Below are positions 24,643 to 33,645 of a stretch of DNA of 40,563 nt, in pieces (positions within the stretch are counted from its first letter, which is position 1; the number at the start of each line of letters is the position of its first letter). Position numbers and translations under genes: made by a program. The stretch lies in assembly GCF_007992075.1 (NCBI RefSeq), contig NZ_BJZO01000036.1:1-40563 (forward strand), in the 5' to 3' direction. The notes beneath the pieces are model-generated. The model searched no databases and was not told where the DNA came from. It saw only the letters and a list, made by a program, of their open reading frames with translations. This stretch comes from Pararhodospirillum oryzae. Lineage in GTDB: Bacteria > Pseudomonadota > Alphaproteobacteria > Rhodospirillales > Rhodospirillaceae.

Positions 24643-27600
24643 CTATAGCGGCGCCGGGTTTTCTTCCTCTGAACCGGCCCGTCGCAGGGCGTTCCAGGCC
24701 TTTTCCAGGCGGGCGCGGGCGGGTTCTTGCAGCGTTTGAAGGCCGCAGCGTCGGGCCATGAGAAGCACGGGATCCTCCTCGTTCCGGGCGCTTTCCCGGA
24801 CCTCGCGGGCCAGGGCCACCAGTTCGGCAAGGCAAATGGTGTCGATCGGGCGGATTTCGCCGTCGGCGGGGGGGTGGAAGGCGGGGCAGAATCCCGGGGT
24901 CATCTCTTTCGGCCACACGAAAACGCCGTCGCCATCTTCTTCCGGGATGACCTGGAAATGCCGGCGCGCGAGGGCCATCACCCGGTAGGCAAGGCGGGGG
25001 CTGGTGCGGTCCCATCCGTGCCGGCGCGCGACCAGGTGGGCCAGCACGCGATCGCGCACCGGTCCCTCGCCGGTCACGATTTCGTGGAGCATTTCCAGCA
25101 GCACCGGGTCATAGGCTGGCGCGTGGAACGCGACCGGATCCTGGGCCAGGAGGCTGGAGGCCCGGGGGGGCACCCCGGGAGGCATCGGCGCGGGCGCCGT
25201 GATCTCGGGTTCCGGCGCGGGCGCCGTGATCTCGGGTTCCGGGGCGGGCGCCGTGATCTCGGGTTCCGGGGCGGGCGCCCCGATCTCGGGTTCCGGCGCG
25301 GGCGCGGCCGGGGTGCCGGGCTCCCGAAGGGAGGAAGAGGCGGGGAGGATCCCGCCGGCGGGCCCGGGCGCGGTGCCGGCTGGCGGAGCGGGGGGAGGAG
25401 CCACGGCGGGCGCGGGCCGCGCGGCCGCGCGGGCCTTGCGCGCCGCCTCGGCCTCGGCGCGCCGCGCCCGGGCCTCTTCCAGGAGGGCGTGCAGGCGCCG
25501 TTCCACCGTGTCCAGGGCCTGTTCGGCGTCGTGCCACCAGTCGGGGGACCACAACCGGACGATATTCCAACCCAGGTTGACGAGGATCTGTTCGCGCAGC
25601 TTGTCGCGATCGCGGGCGGTGGCGCTGCGGTGGTAGGTGGCGCCGTCGCATTCCAGCCCCGCGAGGTAGGAGCCGGGCACGTCGGGGTCCACGATGCCCA
25701 GGTCGATGCGAAAGCGCGACACCCCGACCTGGGGATGAACCTGCCAGCCCCGGGCCGCCAGGGCCTGGGCCACCGCTTCCTCGAAGGGGGAGTCGTATCC
25801 GCCCACGCTGCCTTGGATCGCCCCGGCCAGGGCCGCCGGGCCCCGCCGTGCCATGTCCAGGAACAAGCGCAGGTCGCGCACGCCCGTGGCGTTGACGCGC
25901 CCCAGGTCGATCTGGGCGGGTTCCAGGCTGGAAAACACCTTCAGCCGCTCGCGGGCCCGGGTGACGGCCACGTTGAGCCGGCGTTCTCCGCCCATGCGGT
26001 TGAGCGGGCCGAAATTGCCGGAAACGATGCCCAGGTTGTCGGCACCGAAGGTGACCGAGAAATAGATCAGGTCGCGCTCGTCGCCTTGCACGTTTTCCAG
26101 GTTCTTGACGAACACCGGTTCCGGCCGATCCTCGGCGAAGAACGGCTCCAAGGTGGGGTCGCGCTGGCGCTCGGTGTCCAGCAGGTCCTCGATCAGCTGC
26201 TGCTGCGGGCTGTTGAAGGTGACCACGCCCATGCTGGGAGGATCCTCGCCCGGCGGGGTGGCGCGCAAGGTCGCGACCAGATCGGCGACCAGGGCCATGG
26301 CCTCGGCCCGGTTGACGCGGGCGCCGCCGCGTTCATACACCCCGTCAACGGGGTGGAACGTGACCGCCCGGTCGCGGGTGACGGGCGAGGGGAAGGTCCA
26401 CAGTTTGCCGTTGTAGTATTGCTGGTTGGAAAACGCGATCAGGCTTTCGTGGCGCGAGCGATAATGCCAGCGCAGTTCCAGAACCGGCATGTTCGCGCCC
26501 AGGCATTCGTCAAGGATGCTTTCCTGGTCGGGTTCGGCCTCGTCGTCGTCGTCGGGGGCGGCCGTGCCCCGGGTGAAGAAATCGGTGGGGGGCATCTGCT
26601 TGGGGTCGCCCACCATGACCACCTGCCGGCCGCGCGCCATGGCGCCGATGGCGTCCCACACCGCGATCTGCGAGGCTTCGTCGAAGATCACGAGGTCGAA
26701 GGGCGGGGTCTCGGGGGGGAGGTACTGGGCAATGGAAAGCGGGCTCATCAGCAAGCAGGGCGCCAGCCGGGTCATGGCGTCGGGCATGCCGTGCAGCAAG
26801 GCGCGCAGGGGCTTCTGGCCGCGCTTGCGGCTCAGTTCTCCCTTGAGCATCGCCCAGTCCGATCCGCTTTCGACCGAGGTGGGATCGGGCAGGCCGGCGC
26901 TCAGGCGGGCCTGGATCAGGCTTCGGGTCAGCTCGGTGTAGCGGTCATCCAGGTCGCGGAAGGCCTGGATGCGGTCTTCGTGGATCGAGGGGCTGAACGT
27001 GCGCAGCACCGCGTCGCTTTCCATCACCGCGTCCACCCACCAGCGCGCATAATCCGCCTCGAAAAGCTCCCGGCTGCGCGCGGGGGGCACCTTGCCCTGT
27101 TCCAGGGCCACGACCAGCGGCCCCAGGCCATGGGCGCCCGCCTCGTTTCCCTTCTTGCGCCAGGCGCACCAGTCCTTGATCGAGGCACGCCGGGCCTGAA
27201 GATCGCGGGCCAGCGCGCACACCTCGGAGAGCGAGCGCGAGGCCAGGGGCGCCTTGGCCCGGATCCGGCCGGTGAAGGCGCCCAGGGCCTCGTCGAAGGC
27301 GCGCGCGGTCTGCTCCAGGGCGATGCCATGCCGGGGCACCGGCCCTTCCGGCCGTAGCAAGGCGTTGGCCTCGCCCAGCAGCCGCGCCACCCCCGCCGTC
27401 AGCGGCGCGAGAAGGACCGGGGTCGGCGCGAGCCGGGGCAAGGCACCGGCCAGGGCTTCGGCGAAGGCAAGGGCCTCGCGCAGGGCCTGTGGCGCGCTGT
27501 CCACGCCGCGCCACAGGCCGGGAAGGCGTGCCTCCAGATCGTTGAAGGCGGCAAGGTCGCGCTCAAGGTCGCGCAAGGCGCGCAGCCGCTCCAAGGTGGC

Positions 27601-30600
27601 GGCCAGGGTCGGCCCGGCCTGCCCCCGGGCCACCCCGGCCAGGGCCGGCGCGTCCGTCCAGGGTTCCCCGGCGAGGGTCGCCACCAGGGCTTCTTGCACC
27701 GCCACGGCCGCCGTCAGAACGGCCGGCGGAGTCTCCAGGTCGCACGGCGGCAGGCCGGCCGCCTCCAGCAGGGGGGCCTGGGCTTCAAGCAGGGTTCGGG
27801 CCGCGTCCATCTGGACAAGGGCGGCGACCAGCAGCGAAGCCCGGTCCTTGTCGACCGGCCGGCCCAGGAGGTCGGCCAGGGTTTGGATCAAGGCTCGGGT
27901 GCGCGGGCCCCGGCGCAGCCATCCGGCCTGGCGCGCGGCCTTCCCCTCGGCCCGGACCCGGGCAACACGTTTCGAATCGGGCAGCGCCTCCACGGGCAAC
28001 GCCAGGACCGACAGCGCCCGTGCCCCGGCTTCAAGGGCCTTCAGCGCCTTGCGAACCCCGTGCGCGACGGACGGGTCCCATGTGGCGGGCAGGCTGTCCA
28101 GCACCTTCCGGCGGCGTTCGACCAGGGCAAGCCCGGTTGCCAGGCGCTCGCGCACCGGCGCCGCGTCGGGGGCCAGGGCAAAGCTCCAGTCCTGTCCGCC
28201 CGCCCGGGGCAGCAGGGAAGCCAGGGTCGCCAGTCCCTTGCGCCCCTCGCGGTCGAGGGGCAGCACCGGCAGGCCGGCGGCCTCGCGAAAGGCATGCAGG
28301 GCCGTTTCCAGGGCCGCGCCCGCCTGCGCCAGGGCCTGGGCGTCTTGCAACACCTCGCGCTCCCACAGGGGCGACCATTCGGTGTGGTGGATCAAGGTCA
28401 GGGCCCCGGCCTGGAAGAAGGCGGGCCCGGACTCTCCGTCGTTTGGCTCGGCCTCGTCCGGACCAGGCAGGAACGGCCGCGCCAGCAATCCCAGATCATG
28501 GGCCCGGTCGGCCAAGGCCTGATAGGCGGCCCGGTCATGGGCATCGGGCGAGGGCCACGACAGCCCCAGCCGTGGCAGGTCGCGTCCGGCCACCACCCGG
28601 CCCATGGCGAGGAACGGCGTGAGCCCCCACGATCCCGGCCGGTGAAGCCGCTCCACGTAAAGGTCCAGTTCCTGGCGCAGGGTCTGCAGGCGCTTGACCT
28701 GATAGGGCCAGTCCCCGGGGGCCTGGCTGTCGCGCCGTTCCCAGGCCTCGCGCAGCTGGTCGAGAACATCCTGGCGGCGCGCCTTGTTGGAGTGCAGCTC
28801 CAGGCAGAACGGCCCCAGGCCCACCGCCTTCAGGCGCCGGTACACCACGTCCAGCGCCGCCATCTTCTCGGAAACGAACAAGACGGTGCGCCCCTGCGCC
28901 AGGGCATGGGCGATCAGGTTGGCGATGGTCTGGCTCTTGCCCGTGCCGGGCGGGCCGATGAGAACGAAATCCAGCCCCTGGGCCGCCGCCAGCACCGCCG
29001 AAAGCTGCGACGAATCGGCGGGCAGCGGACAGAAGACATCCTCGGGCGGAACGTCCTGGTCCAGGCGCCGGGGGTCGGGAAAGGGGCGGGTGTCGGGATA
29101 GGGCTCGCGGGGGGACTGGATCAGATGGCGCGCCAGCCGGTTATGGCCCAGGCGGCTGGCGTGGGCGCACAGGTCCTTCCACATCAGGAATTTGCCAAAG
29201 GAAAAGGACGACAGCCCCACCTCGGGGCTCAGGTCCCATTCCGGGATGTCCTTGATCGCGTGGCGCACGGCCCGCCAGATGGCATCCAGGTCCAGGCCGT
29301 GCTCGTCGCGCGGCAGGTTGCCTTCGTCCAGGGGAAGAGCCAGGTCGAAATCCTGGCGCAGCAGCTGAACCAGGGTCGGGTTGAGAAGGGTGTCCTCCTC
29401 GTGCCGGCGCATCGTGAAGCCCGAGCGCACGCTACGGCGTTCCAGGACCACGGGCATCAACAGCAAGGGCGCGCGGCAGGGATCCTGGTGGCGGCCGTCG
29501 CGCGGGGTCCAGCTCAGGAAACCCAAGGTCAGGAACAAGGTGTTGGCGCCCCCTTCCTGCAAGGCGGTGCGCGCTTGCCGGTACAGGCTCACCAGGGCGG
29601 TTTCCAACTCGGCCTTGGGCAGGGGACTTTGGATCTTGCCGCTTCTCAGGGCCTCCAGGGCCAGTTTGTCGGCGGTGCTCCCGGGGGGGGACGGCTCGCG
29701 CGGGGCGGCGCCACGCGTCAGGTCGGGGGCGGACTCCACCTTCAAGGCCGCCCCATCGGCAAGAAGATCCTCCAGCAGGCCCGGATCGGGAGCGATCAGG
29801 CGCACGAAGGTGCGGCCCCGGGTGAGGTTGAGCAGCGGATTGCGCAGCGACAGGTCCAGCAGCTTGCGTTGCCAGCGGGTCAGGCGGCCTTCGGGCGTGT
29901 CGGGGGCCGTGGTCGGGGGGAGGGCGGGGCCGTTGAGCGCGCCGGCCCCCGGATCGGGGCCGTCGAACACGTCGGGGGCGGGGTCGAAGGCGGCGGCGGG
30001 CGCGCGGGCGGCCTCGGACCCGGGAGCGGCGGGAGCCGGGAGCGCGGCCGTGTTTTCCACGCTGGCCAGGGGGTGCAGGCCCATCAGGCGGGCCCGGCGG
30101 ATGTCCACCGCCATGACGAACGGCCGGGGCGCGTTTTCCTGGATCTGGCGGGTCCCTTCCCCGGTCGCGACGCCGAAGGAAGGCGGGGGGGCATGGGTGA
30201 TCAAGGTGGTTTCAAACAAGACGATTTCGCGCAGGGCCACCCGCTTGCGCAAGGCGGTGACATCGTCAATGACCGGGGTGGCGAATTCCTGGGGGTGGAG
30301 CCACACGCCGGCAAGGGCGTGCCCCTCGGTGAACACCAGCAGGGGGTGAAGGTGCATCTGCTCCAGGGCCGCGCAGAACAGCACCGCGCGGTCCAGGCAG
30401 GTGGCCAGCCGTCCCTCCAGCACCTGGCGGGCCGCGCGCACCTTCTGCCCGGCCTGTTCGAAGCCGGCGGGGGGCAGGCTGTCGATCAGGCCGCGCGAGG
30501 ACAGCGCGCTCCACAAGGCGGAGGCCAGTTCCCAGACGCGTCGCGGGCCGCCGTCGTAGCCCGTGAGCGCGCTGGGGCGATCGTGGGCACTGAGCACCCA

Positions 30601-31068
30601 GGCGGTGTCGACCAGCACCGAGGCCAGGGCCGGTTCATTGGGCTGAACAAAGGCCGCGATCATTTCCGGCACGTGTTCCAGGCCGCTCCAATGGTCGCGG
30701 GGCAAAAGCTCGATGAGGTCGGTCCGGCGCGCCACCTCGGTGCCGCGCGCGCTGAGGATGAAGGTTGCCTTGGCGGTTTCGCGCTCGGTCAGCCGGGACA
30801 ACGGGCCAGGGGCCAGGGAAACCTCCAGATCCCCCAGGCGCCGCTCCTCGCCGGGGGCCAGCGCTTCCAGGTGCCACGCGCGCGGCTCCAGAAAAGGGGG
30901 ATCCGACGACAGGGCCAAGCTAACGTCGTCCAGCCGCGTTTTCGTGTCGTTGACGAGAACGGCATCGCGCAGGAACGGAATGGCATTGTGCAGAAAAGCC
31001 AGATTGAGCCGGGGGGTCAGGGCAATCTCGATCCGGAGGGGCGCGGTATTCACGGAAGGATCGGCCAT
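24643..31068 (-). CDS. Giant DUF4011-SF1 helicase-Vsr-like nuclease-DUF3320 protein (Hhe-type defence)
   Basis: 2141 residues, probably cytosolic. In order: a beta-rich N-terminus; a transglutaminase-like patch with CLDRAVLFCAALEQ (Cys about 223) and EGHALAGVW (His about 249); DUF4011 from about 395 (LTRWQRKLLDLSLRNPLL); SF1 helicase with Walker A GPPGTGKS (about 703), DEASQ (about 1461), DPKQMPP, NVQGDERDLIYFS and NVAVTRARERL (about 1703); and a Vsr-like endonuclease at about 1760-1850 (SPFEEAVAQAL, LECDGATYHRS, RDRDKLREQIL). A Pro/Glu repeat linker and a DUF3320-like C-terminus follow. This order matches single-gene anti-phage systems named Hhe. Base composition is host-like. Start chosen at MADPSVN. 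It lies beside a tRNA gene. Confidence 0.9.
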   Translation of the reverse strand: MADPSVNTAPLRIEIALTPRLNLAFLHNAIPFLRDAVLVNDTKTRLDDVSLALSSDPPFLEPRAWHLEALAPGEERRLGDLEVSLAPGPLSRLTERETAKATFILSARGTEVARRTDLIELLPRDHWSGLEHVPEMIAAFVQPNEPALASVLVDTAWVLSAHDRPSALTGYDGGPRRVWELASALWSALSSRGLIDSLPPAGFEQAGQKVRAARQVLEGRLATCLDRAVLFCAALEQMHLHPLLVFTEGHALAGVWLHPQEFATPVIDDVTALRKRVALREIVLFETTLITHAPPPSFGVATGEGTRQIQENAPRPFVMAVDIRRARLMGLHPLASVENTAALPAPAAPGSEAARAPAAAFDPAPDVFDGPDPGAGALNGPALPPTTAPDTPEGRLTRWQRKLLDLSLRNPLLNLTRGRTFVRLIAPDPGLLEDLLADGAALKVESAPDLTRGAAPREPSPPGSTADKLALEALRSGKIQSPLPKAELETALVSLYRQARTALQEGGANTLFLTLGFLSWTPRDGRHQDPCRAPLLLMPVVLERRSVRSGFTMRRHEEDTLLNPTLVQLLRQDFDLALPLDEGNLPRDEHGLDLDAIWRAVRHAIKDIPEWDLSPEVGLSSFSFGKFLMWKDLCAHASRLGHNRLARHLIQSPREPYPDTRPFPDPRRLDQDVPPEDVFCPLPADSSQLSAVLAAAQGLDFVLIGPPGTGKSQTIANLIAHALAQGRTVLFVSEKMAALDVVYRRLKAVGLGPFCLELHSNKARRQDVLDQLREAWERRDSQAPGDWPYQVKRLQTLRQELDLYVERLHRPGSWGLTPFLAMGRVVAGRDLPRLGLSWPSPDAHDRAAYQALADRAHDLGLLARPFLPGPDEAEPNDGESGPAFFQAGALTLIHHTEWSPLWEREVLQDAQALAQAGAALETALHAFREAAGLPVLPLDREGRKGLATLASLLPRAGGQDWSFALAPDAAPVRERLATGLALVERRRKVLDSLPATWDPSVAHGVRKALKALEAGARALSVLALPVEALPDSKRVARVRAEGKAARQAGWLRRGPRTRALIQTLADLLGRPVDKDRASLLVAALVQMDAARTLLEAQAPLLEAAGLPPCDLETPPAVLTAAVAVQEALVATLAGEPWTDAPALAGVARGQAGPTLAATLERLRALRDLERDLAAFNDLEARLPGLWRGVDSAPQALREALAFAEALAGALPRLAPTPVLLAPLTAGVARLLGEANALLRPEGPVPRHGIALEQTARAFDEALGAFTGRIRAKAPLASRSLSEVCALARDLQARRASIKDWCAWRKKGNEAGAHGLGPLVVALEQGKVPPARSRELFEADYARWWVDAVMESDAVLRTFSPSIHEDRIQAFRDLDDRYTELTRSLIQARLSAGLPDPTSVESGSDWAMLKGELSRKRGQKPLRALLHGMPDAMTRLAPCLLMSPLSIAQYLPPETPPFDLVIFDEASQIAVWDAIGAMARGRQVVMVGDPKQMPPTDFFTRGTAAPDDDDEAEPDQESILDECLGANMPVLELRWHYRSRHESLIAFSNQQYYNGKLWTFPSPVTRDRAVTFHPVDGVYERGGARVNRAEAMALVADLVATLRATPPGEDPPSMGVVTFNSPQQQLIEDLLDTERQRDPTLEPFFAEDRPEPVFVKNLENVQGDERDLIYFSVTFGADNLGIVSGNFGPLNRMGGERRLNVAVTRARERLKVFSSLEPAQIDLGRVNATGVRDLRLFLDMARRGPAALAGAIQGSVGGYDSPFEEAVAQALAARGWQVHPQVGVSRFRIDLGIVDPDVPGSYLAGLECDGATYHRSATARDRDKLREQILVNLGWNIVRLWSPDWWHDAEQALDTVERRLHALLEEARARRAEAEAARKARAAARPAPAVAPPPAPPAGTAPGPAGGILPASSSLREPGTPAAPAPEPEIGAPAPEPEITAPAPEPEITAPAPEPEITAPAPMPPGVPPRASSLLAQDPVAFHAPAYDPVLLEMLHEIVTGEGPVRDRVLAHLVARRHGWDRTSPRLAYRVMALARRHFQVIPEEDGDGVFVWPKEMTPGFCPAFHPPADGEIRPIDTICLAELVALAREVRESARNEEDPVLLMARRCGLQTLQEPARARLEKAWNALRRAGSEEENPAPL
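25201..25308. repeat. 27-bp tandem repeat, four copies
   Basis: GATCTCGGGTTCC recurs at 25201, 25228, 25255 and 25282 in a 27-bp period. It encodes four PEPEI(T/G)APA units in the linker between the Vsr-like nuclease and DUF3320. Copies differ by one or two bases. Confidence 0.95.
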
Positions 31069-31230
31069 TCCCACATGCCTCGTTATCTGATGGTCCTCAG
31101 GTCCGGCGGATTCCAGGCAACGCGGAACGCCAGAATCCATCCAAATAAACCTTTATCTTATATCGTTTTTTTCCAAAGGAGGAGCGTTTTTCCGCGCCGG
31201 GCCCGTTCACGACGTTCCCACCCCTTCCCC

Positions 31231-31259
31231 TTGCGTTTCGACGGGCGGTCGGCTATGGA
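31231..31259 (+). promoter_or_regulatory. Promoter of the CAU tRNA
   Basis: TTGCGT, a 17-bp spacer and TATGGA end 13 bp before the tRNA 5' end, as expected for a tRNA transcription unit. The LysR gene downstream may be read from it too. Confidence 0.6.
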
Positions 31260-31272
31260 GAGTTGGGCCGGG

Positions 31273-31348
31273 GGGCCTGTAGCTCAATGGTCAGAGCTGG
31301 CGGCTCATAACCGTCTGGTTGCAGGTTCGAGTCCTGCCGGGCCCACCA
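31273..31348 (+). tRNA. tRNA with CAU anticodon, probably tRNA-Ile2 (lysidine) or elongator tRNA-Met
   Basis: A 76-nt cloverleaf: acceptor GGGCCTG/CGGGCCC, D stem GCTC/GAGC, anticodon stem GGCGG/CCGTC with loop CTCATAA (anticodon CAT), T stem GCAGG/CCTGC with TTCGAGT, discriminator A and encoded CCA. The fully paired acceptor excludes the initiator tRNA. The short D loop and overall pattern look more like tRNA-Ile2, which reads AUA after lysidine modification by TilS, but elongator Met cannot be excluded by eye. A promoter lies just upstream and a LysR gene starts 26 bp after it. Confidence 0.92.
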
Positions 31349-31374
31349 TTTCCCCCGTCTTTGGGAGTCCAGTC

Positions 31375-32286
31375 ATGGATCCCAGGCATCTGCGCGCCTT
31401 CCTGCACATCGTTGAAACCGGGAGTTTCAGCGCGGCGGCCGAGCGCGTCAATCTGACCCAGCCGGCCTTGTCGCGGCAGATCCATCTGCTGGAAGACGAG
31501 GCCGGCGAAATCCTGCTGCGCCGCACGGGCCGGGGCGCCGAGCCCACCGAGGCCGGGCTGGTGCTGGTCGAGCATGCCCGCGCCATCCTGGAAGCCATCG
31601 ACGGCGCGCGCCGCGCCATGGGGGTGCGCCGCTCCCAGGTGACCGGACGTGTCACCGTGGGCCTGCCGCCCAGCGTCGGCGTTCGCCTGACCGCGCCCCT
31701 GGTGCGGCGCTTTCGCGAGCACCATCCCCTGGTCGGGCTGTGCCTGGTCGAGGAACTCTCGGGCGTGGTGCAGGAGGGCCTGCTGTCGGGCTGGATCGAT
31801 GTCGGCTTGCTCTACGCCCAGGCCGCCAGTCCGGCCCTGGCCCAGGAAGCGCTGCTGACCGAGGATCTGGCCCTGATCGGGCGCCCCGACCAGATGCCCG
31901 GGGGCAGCGATTGCGTGCCGGTTCGGGCGCTGGCCGAGCTGCCCATCCTGCTGCCCGGGCGGCGGCACGGGCTTCGCGCCCTGGTGGACCAGGCGGCCTT
32001 TCGTCATGGCATCGTGGTGCGGGTGGATATCGAGGCCGATTCGCTGCGCGTTCTGGGCGAGCTGGCCCACGCCGGCCTGGGGCTGGTGGTGCACGCGCCC
32101 TCGGCCTTTGCCCCCGATCTGGCCGCCGGCACCCTGGTCGCCCGTCCCCTGGGCGAACCGCCGTTGCAGCGCGCCATCGTGCTGGCGTGGCCGCGCGATC
32201 GCGCGCCGTCGCGCGCCGCCCTGGCCATGGCCGAGACGGTGCGCGAGCTTCTTAAAACAGGAGGCTGGCCGACGCCACAACCGTGA
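31375..32286 (+). CDS. LysR-family transcriptional regulator
   Basis: 303 residues. The N-terminal winged helix MDPRHLRAFLHIVETGSFS, AAERVNLTQPALSRQIHLLE (recognition helix TQPALSRQIHLLE) is classical, followed by a periplasmic-binding-like effector domain from about residue 90 (VTGRVTVGLPPSVG). The pattern resembles the Nac/Cbl branch, but the effector and targets cannot be told from sequence. The ATG has GGGAG 8 nt upstream and starts 26 bp after the tRNA, so read-through is likely. Its 3' end overlaps a convergent small membrane-protein gene by 35 bp. Confidence 0.92.
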   Translation: MDPRHLRAFLHIVETGSFSAAAERVNLTQPALSRQIHLLEDEAGEILLRRTGRGAEPTEAGLVLVEHARAILEAIDGARRAMGVRRSQVTGRVTVGLPPSVGVRLTAPLVRRFREHHPLVGLCLVEELSGVVQEGLLSGWIDVGLLYAQAASPALAQEALLTEDLALIGRPDQMPGGSDCVPVRALAELPILLPGRRHGLRALVDQAAFRHGIVVRVDIEADSLRVLGELAHAGLGLVVHAPSAFAPDLAAGTLVARPLGEPPLQRAIVLAWPRDRAPSRAALAMAETVRELLKTGGWPTPQP

Positions 32287-32383
32287 GGCCCAGGCCGCCG
32301 GTGACCAGCAGCAGGGCCACCAGCCCCAGGGCCAGGCCCATGGATCCGCCCAGGGGTGTCTTCGGGGAGGGGGTCGTGCGCAT
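32252..32383 (-). CDS. Small single-pass membrane protein
   Basis: 43 residues: a hydrophilic MRTTPSPKTPLGGS start followed by one strong hydrophobic helix (LALGLVALLLVTGGLGLTVV) to near the C-terminus. GGAGA lies 8 nt before the ATG at 32383. No family recognised. It is convergent with and overlaps the end of the LysR gene by 35 bp. It could be a regulator of a membrane complex or simply a spurious frame; the membrane helix and ribosome-binding site favour a real gene. Confidence 0.5.
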   Translation of the reverse strand: MRTTPSPKTPLGGSMGLALGLVALLLVTGGLGLTVVASASLLF

Positions 32384-32641
32384 GATGGTCTCTCCTTGCC
32401 CGCCGCGTCTGGCTTCGATCGATCCGTCGTCCCTTTCTTGTCGCTCTTTTTCGCCCTGGATGCAGTGACGAACGCCACACCAGGGCCCCTTCTGTTGCCA
32501 TGAAGCGTCGGGTGTTGCGGAAAGGTCACAAAAGCGTCGCCGCCCCACCACCGTCGGACGGAAGCCCGCGCCGGGCCCCGTCGCCTTGCGTGTGCCTTGC
32601 AGGGGGCGTTGGAGCACACCCGACCGGCGGCGCTGTTTTCG

Positions 32642-32670
32642 TTGCCCGGCGCCGTGGGCTTGCCTATAGT
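32642..32670 (+). promoter_or_regulatory. pyrB promoter; predicted leaderless mRNA
   Basis: TTGCCC, a 17-bp spacer and TATAGT (five of six consensus bases). The -10 ends 8 bp before the pyrB ATG, so transcription should start at or within 2-3 nt of the start codon. No Shine-Dalgarno lies between. Confidence 0.65.
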
Positions 32671-32678
32671 CCGCCATC

Positions 32679-33644
32679 ATGACACCAAGCCCCATCACCG
32701 CCTATCGCCACCGCCATCTGCTGGGCATCGAGGGGCGCCTGCCCCACGAAATCGAAGCCCTGCTGGACCATGCCGAATCGTATGTCGGCAACACCAGGTT
32801 GTCGGACCGCACCGACAGCGTTCTGCATGGCGGCACGGTCATCAACCTCTTTTTCGAGAACTCCACGCGCACCCGCACCAGTTTCGAGGTCGCGGCCAAG
32901 CGCCTGGGCGCCGACGTCATCAACATGCAGGTGGCCACGTCGAGCGTCGCCAAGGGGGAAACCCTGATCGACACGGCGGTGACGCTCAACGCCATGCATC
33001 CCGACGTGCTGGTGGTGCGCCATCCCGAGTCCGGGGCCGCCGCCCTGCTGGCGCAAAAGGTCAACTGCGCGGTGATCAACGCCGGCGACGGCGCCCACGA
33101 ACACCCCACCCAGGCCCTGCTCGACGCCCTGACCATCCGCCGCCACAAGGGCCACCTGGGCGGGCTGACGGTGGCCATCTGCGGCGACGTCATGCATTCG
33201 CGCGTGGCGCGCTCCAACATTCACCTGCTCACCATCATGGGCGCGCGGGTGCGGGTGGTGGGCCCCCGGCCGCTGATCCCCTCGGGCATCGCCAGCCTGG
33301 GCGTCGAGGTGTTCCACGACATGCGCGAGGGCGTGCGCGACGCCGACATCGTGATGATGCTGCGCCTGCAAAACGAACGCATGTCGGGCAACTTCCTGCC
33401 CAGCGTGCGCGAGTACTTCCGCTATTTTGGGCTGGATCGCGACAAGCTGGCCCTGGCCCGGCCCGATGCCCTGATCATGCACCCGGGCCCCATGAACCGC
33501 GGCGTCGAGATCGATTCCGACGTGGCCGACGACGTGCCCCGCTCGGTGATCCGCGAACAGGTGGAAATGGGCGTGGCCGTGCGCATGGCCGCCCTGGAAA
33601 TCCTGTGCGCCACCTTGCGCCGCGAGCAGCAGGAGACTCCCTGA
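32679..33644 (+). CDS. pyrB: Aspartate carbamoyltransferase catalytic subunit
   Basis: Makes carbamoyl-aspartate from carbamoyl phosphate and aspartate, the committed step of pyrimidine synthesis. The 321-residue protein has the carbamoyl-phosphate loop STRTRTS at 62-68, [10 protein letters not shown], and the C-terminal [12 protein letters not shown]. No pyrI regulatory gene is present; instead pyrC follows after one base, the arrangement in which PyrB forms a complex with a dihydroorotase-like partner. The mRNA is probably leaderless. Confidence 0.96.
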   Translation: MTPSPITAYRHRHLLGIEGRLPHEIEALLDHAESYVGNTRLSDRTDSVLHGGTVINLFFENSTRTRTSFEVAAKRLGADVINMQVATSSVAKGETLIDTAVTLNAMHPDVLVVRHPESGAAALLAQKVNCAVINAGDGAHEHPTQALLDALTIRRHKGHLGGLTVAICGDVMHSRVARSNIHLLTIMGARVRVVGPRPLIPSGIASLGVEVFHDMREGVRDADIVMMLRLQNERMSGNFLPSVREYFRYFGLDRDKLALARPDALIMHPGPMNRGVEIDSDVADDVPRSVIREQVEMGVAVRMAALEILCATLRREQQETP

Positions 33645-33645
33645 G

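Noticed and set aside
31273-31348. tRNA as an attachment site for an island carrying the large helicase gene
   Set aside because: No second copy of the tRNA 3' end was seen in the window, no integrase is present, and the helicase gene has host-like composition.
27694-32286. A 1530-codon plus-strand frame running into the LysR gene
   Set aside because: Only the last 303 codons are real (LysR). The rest is antisense to the helicase gene and crosses the tRNA.
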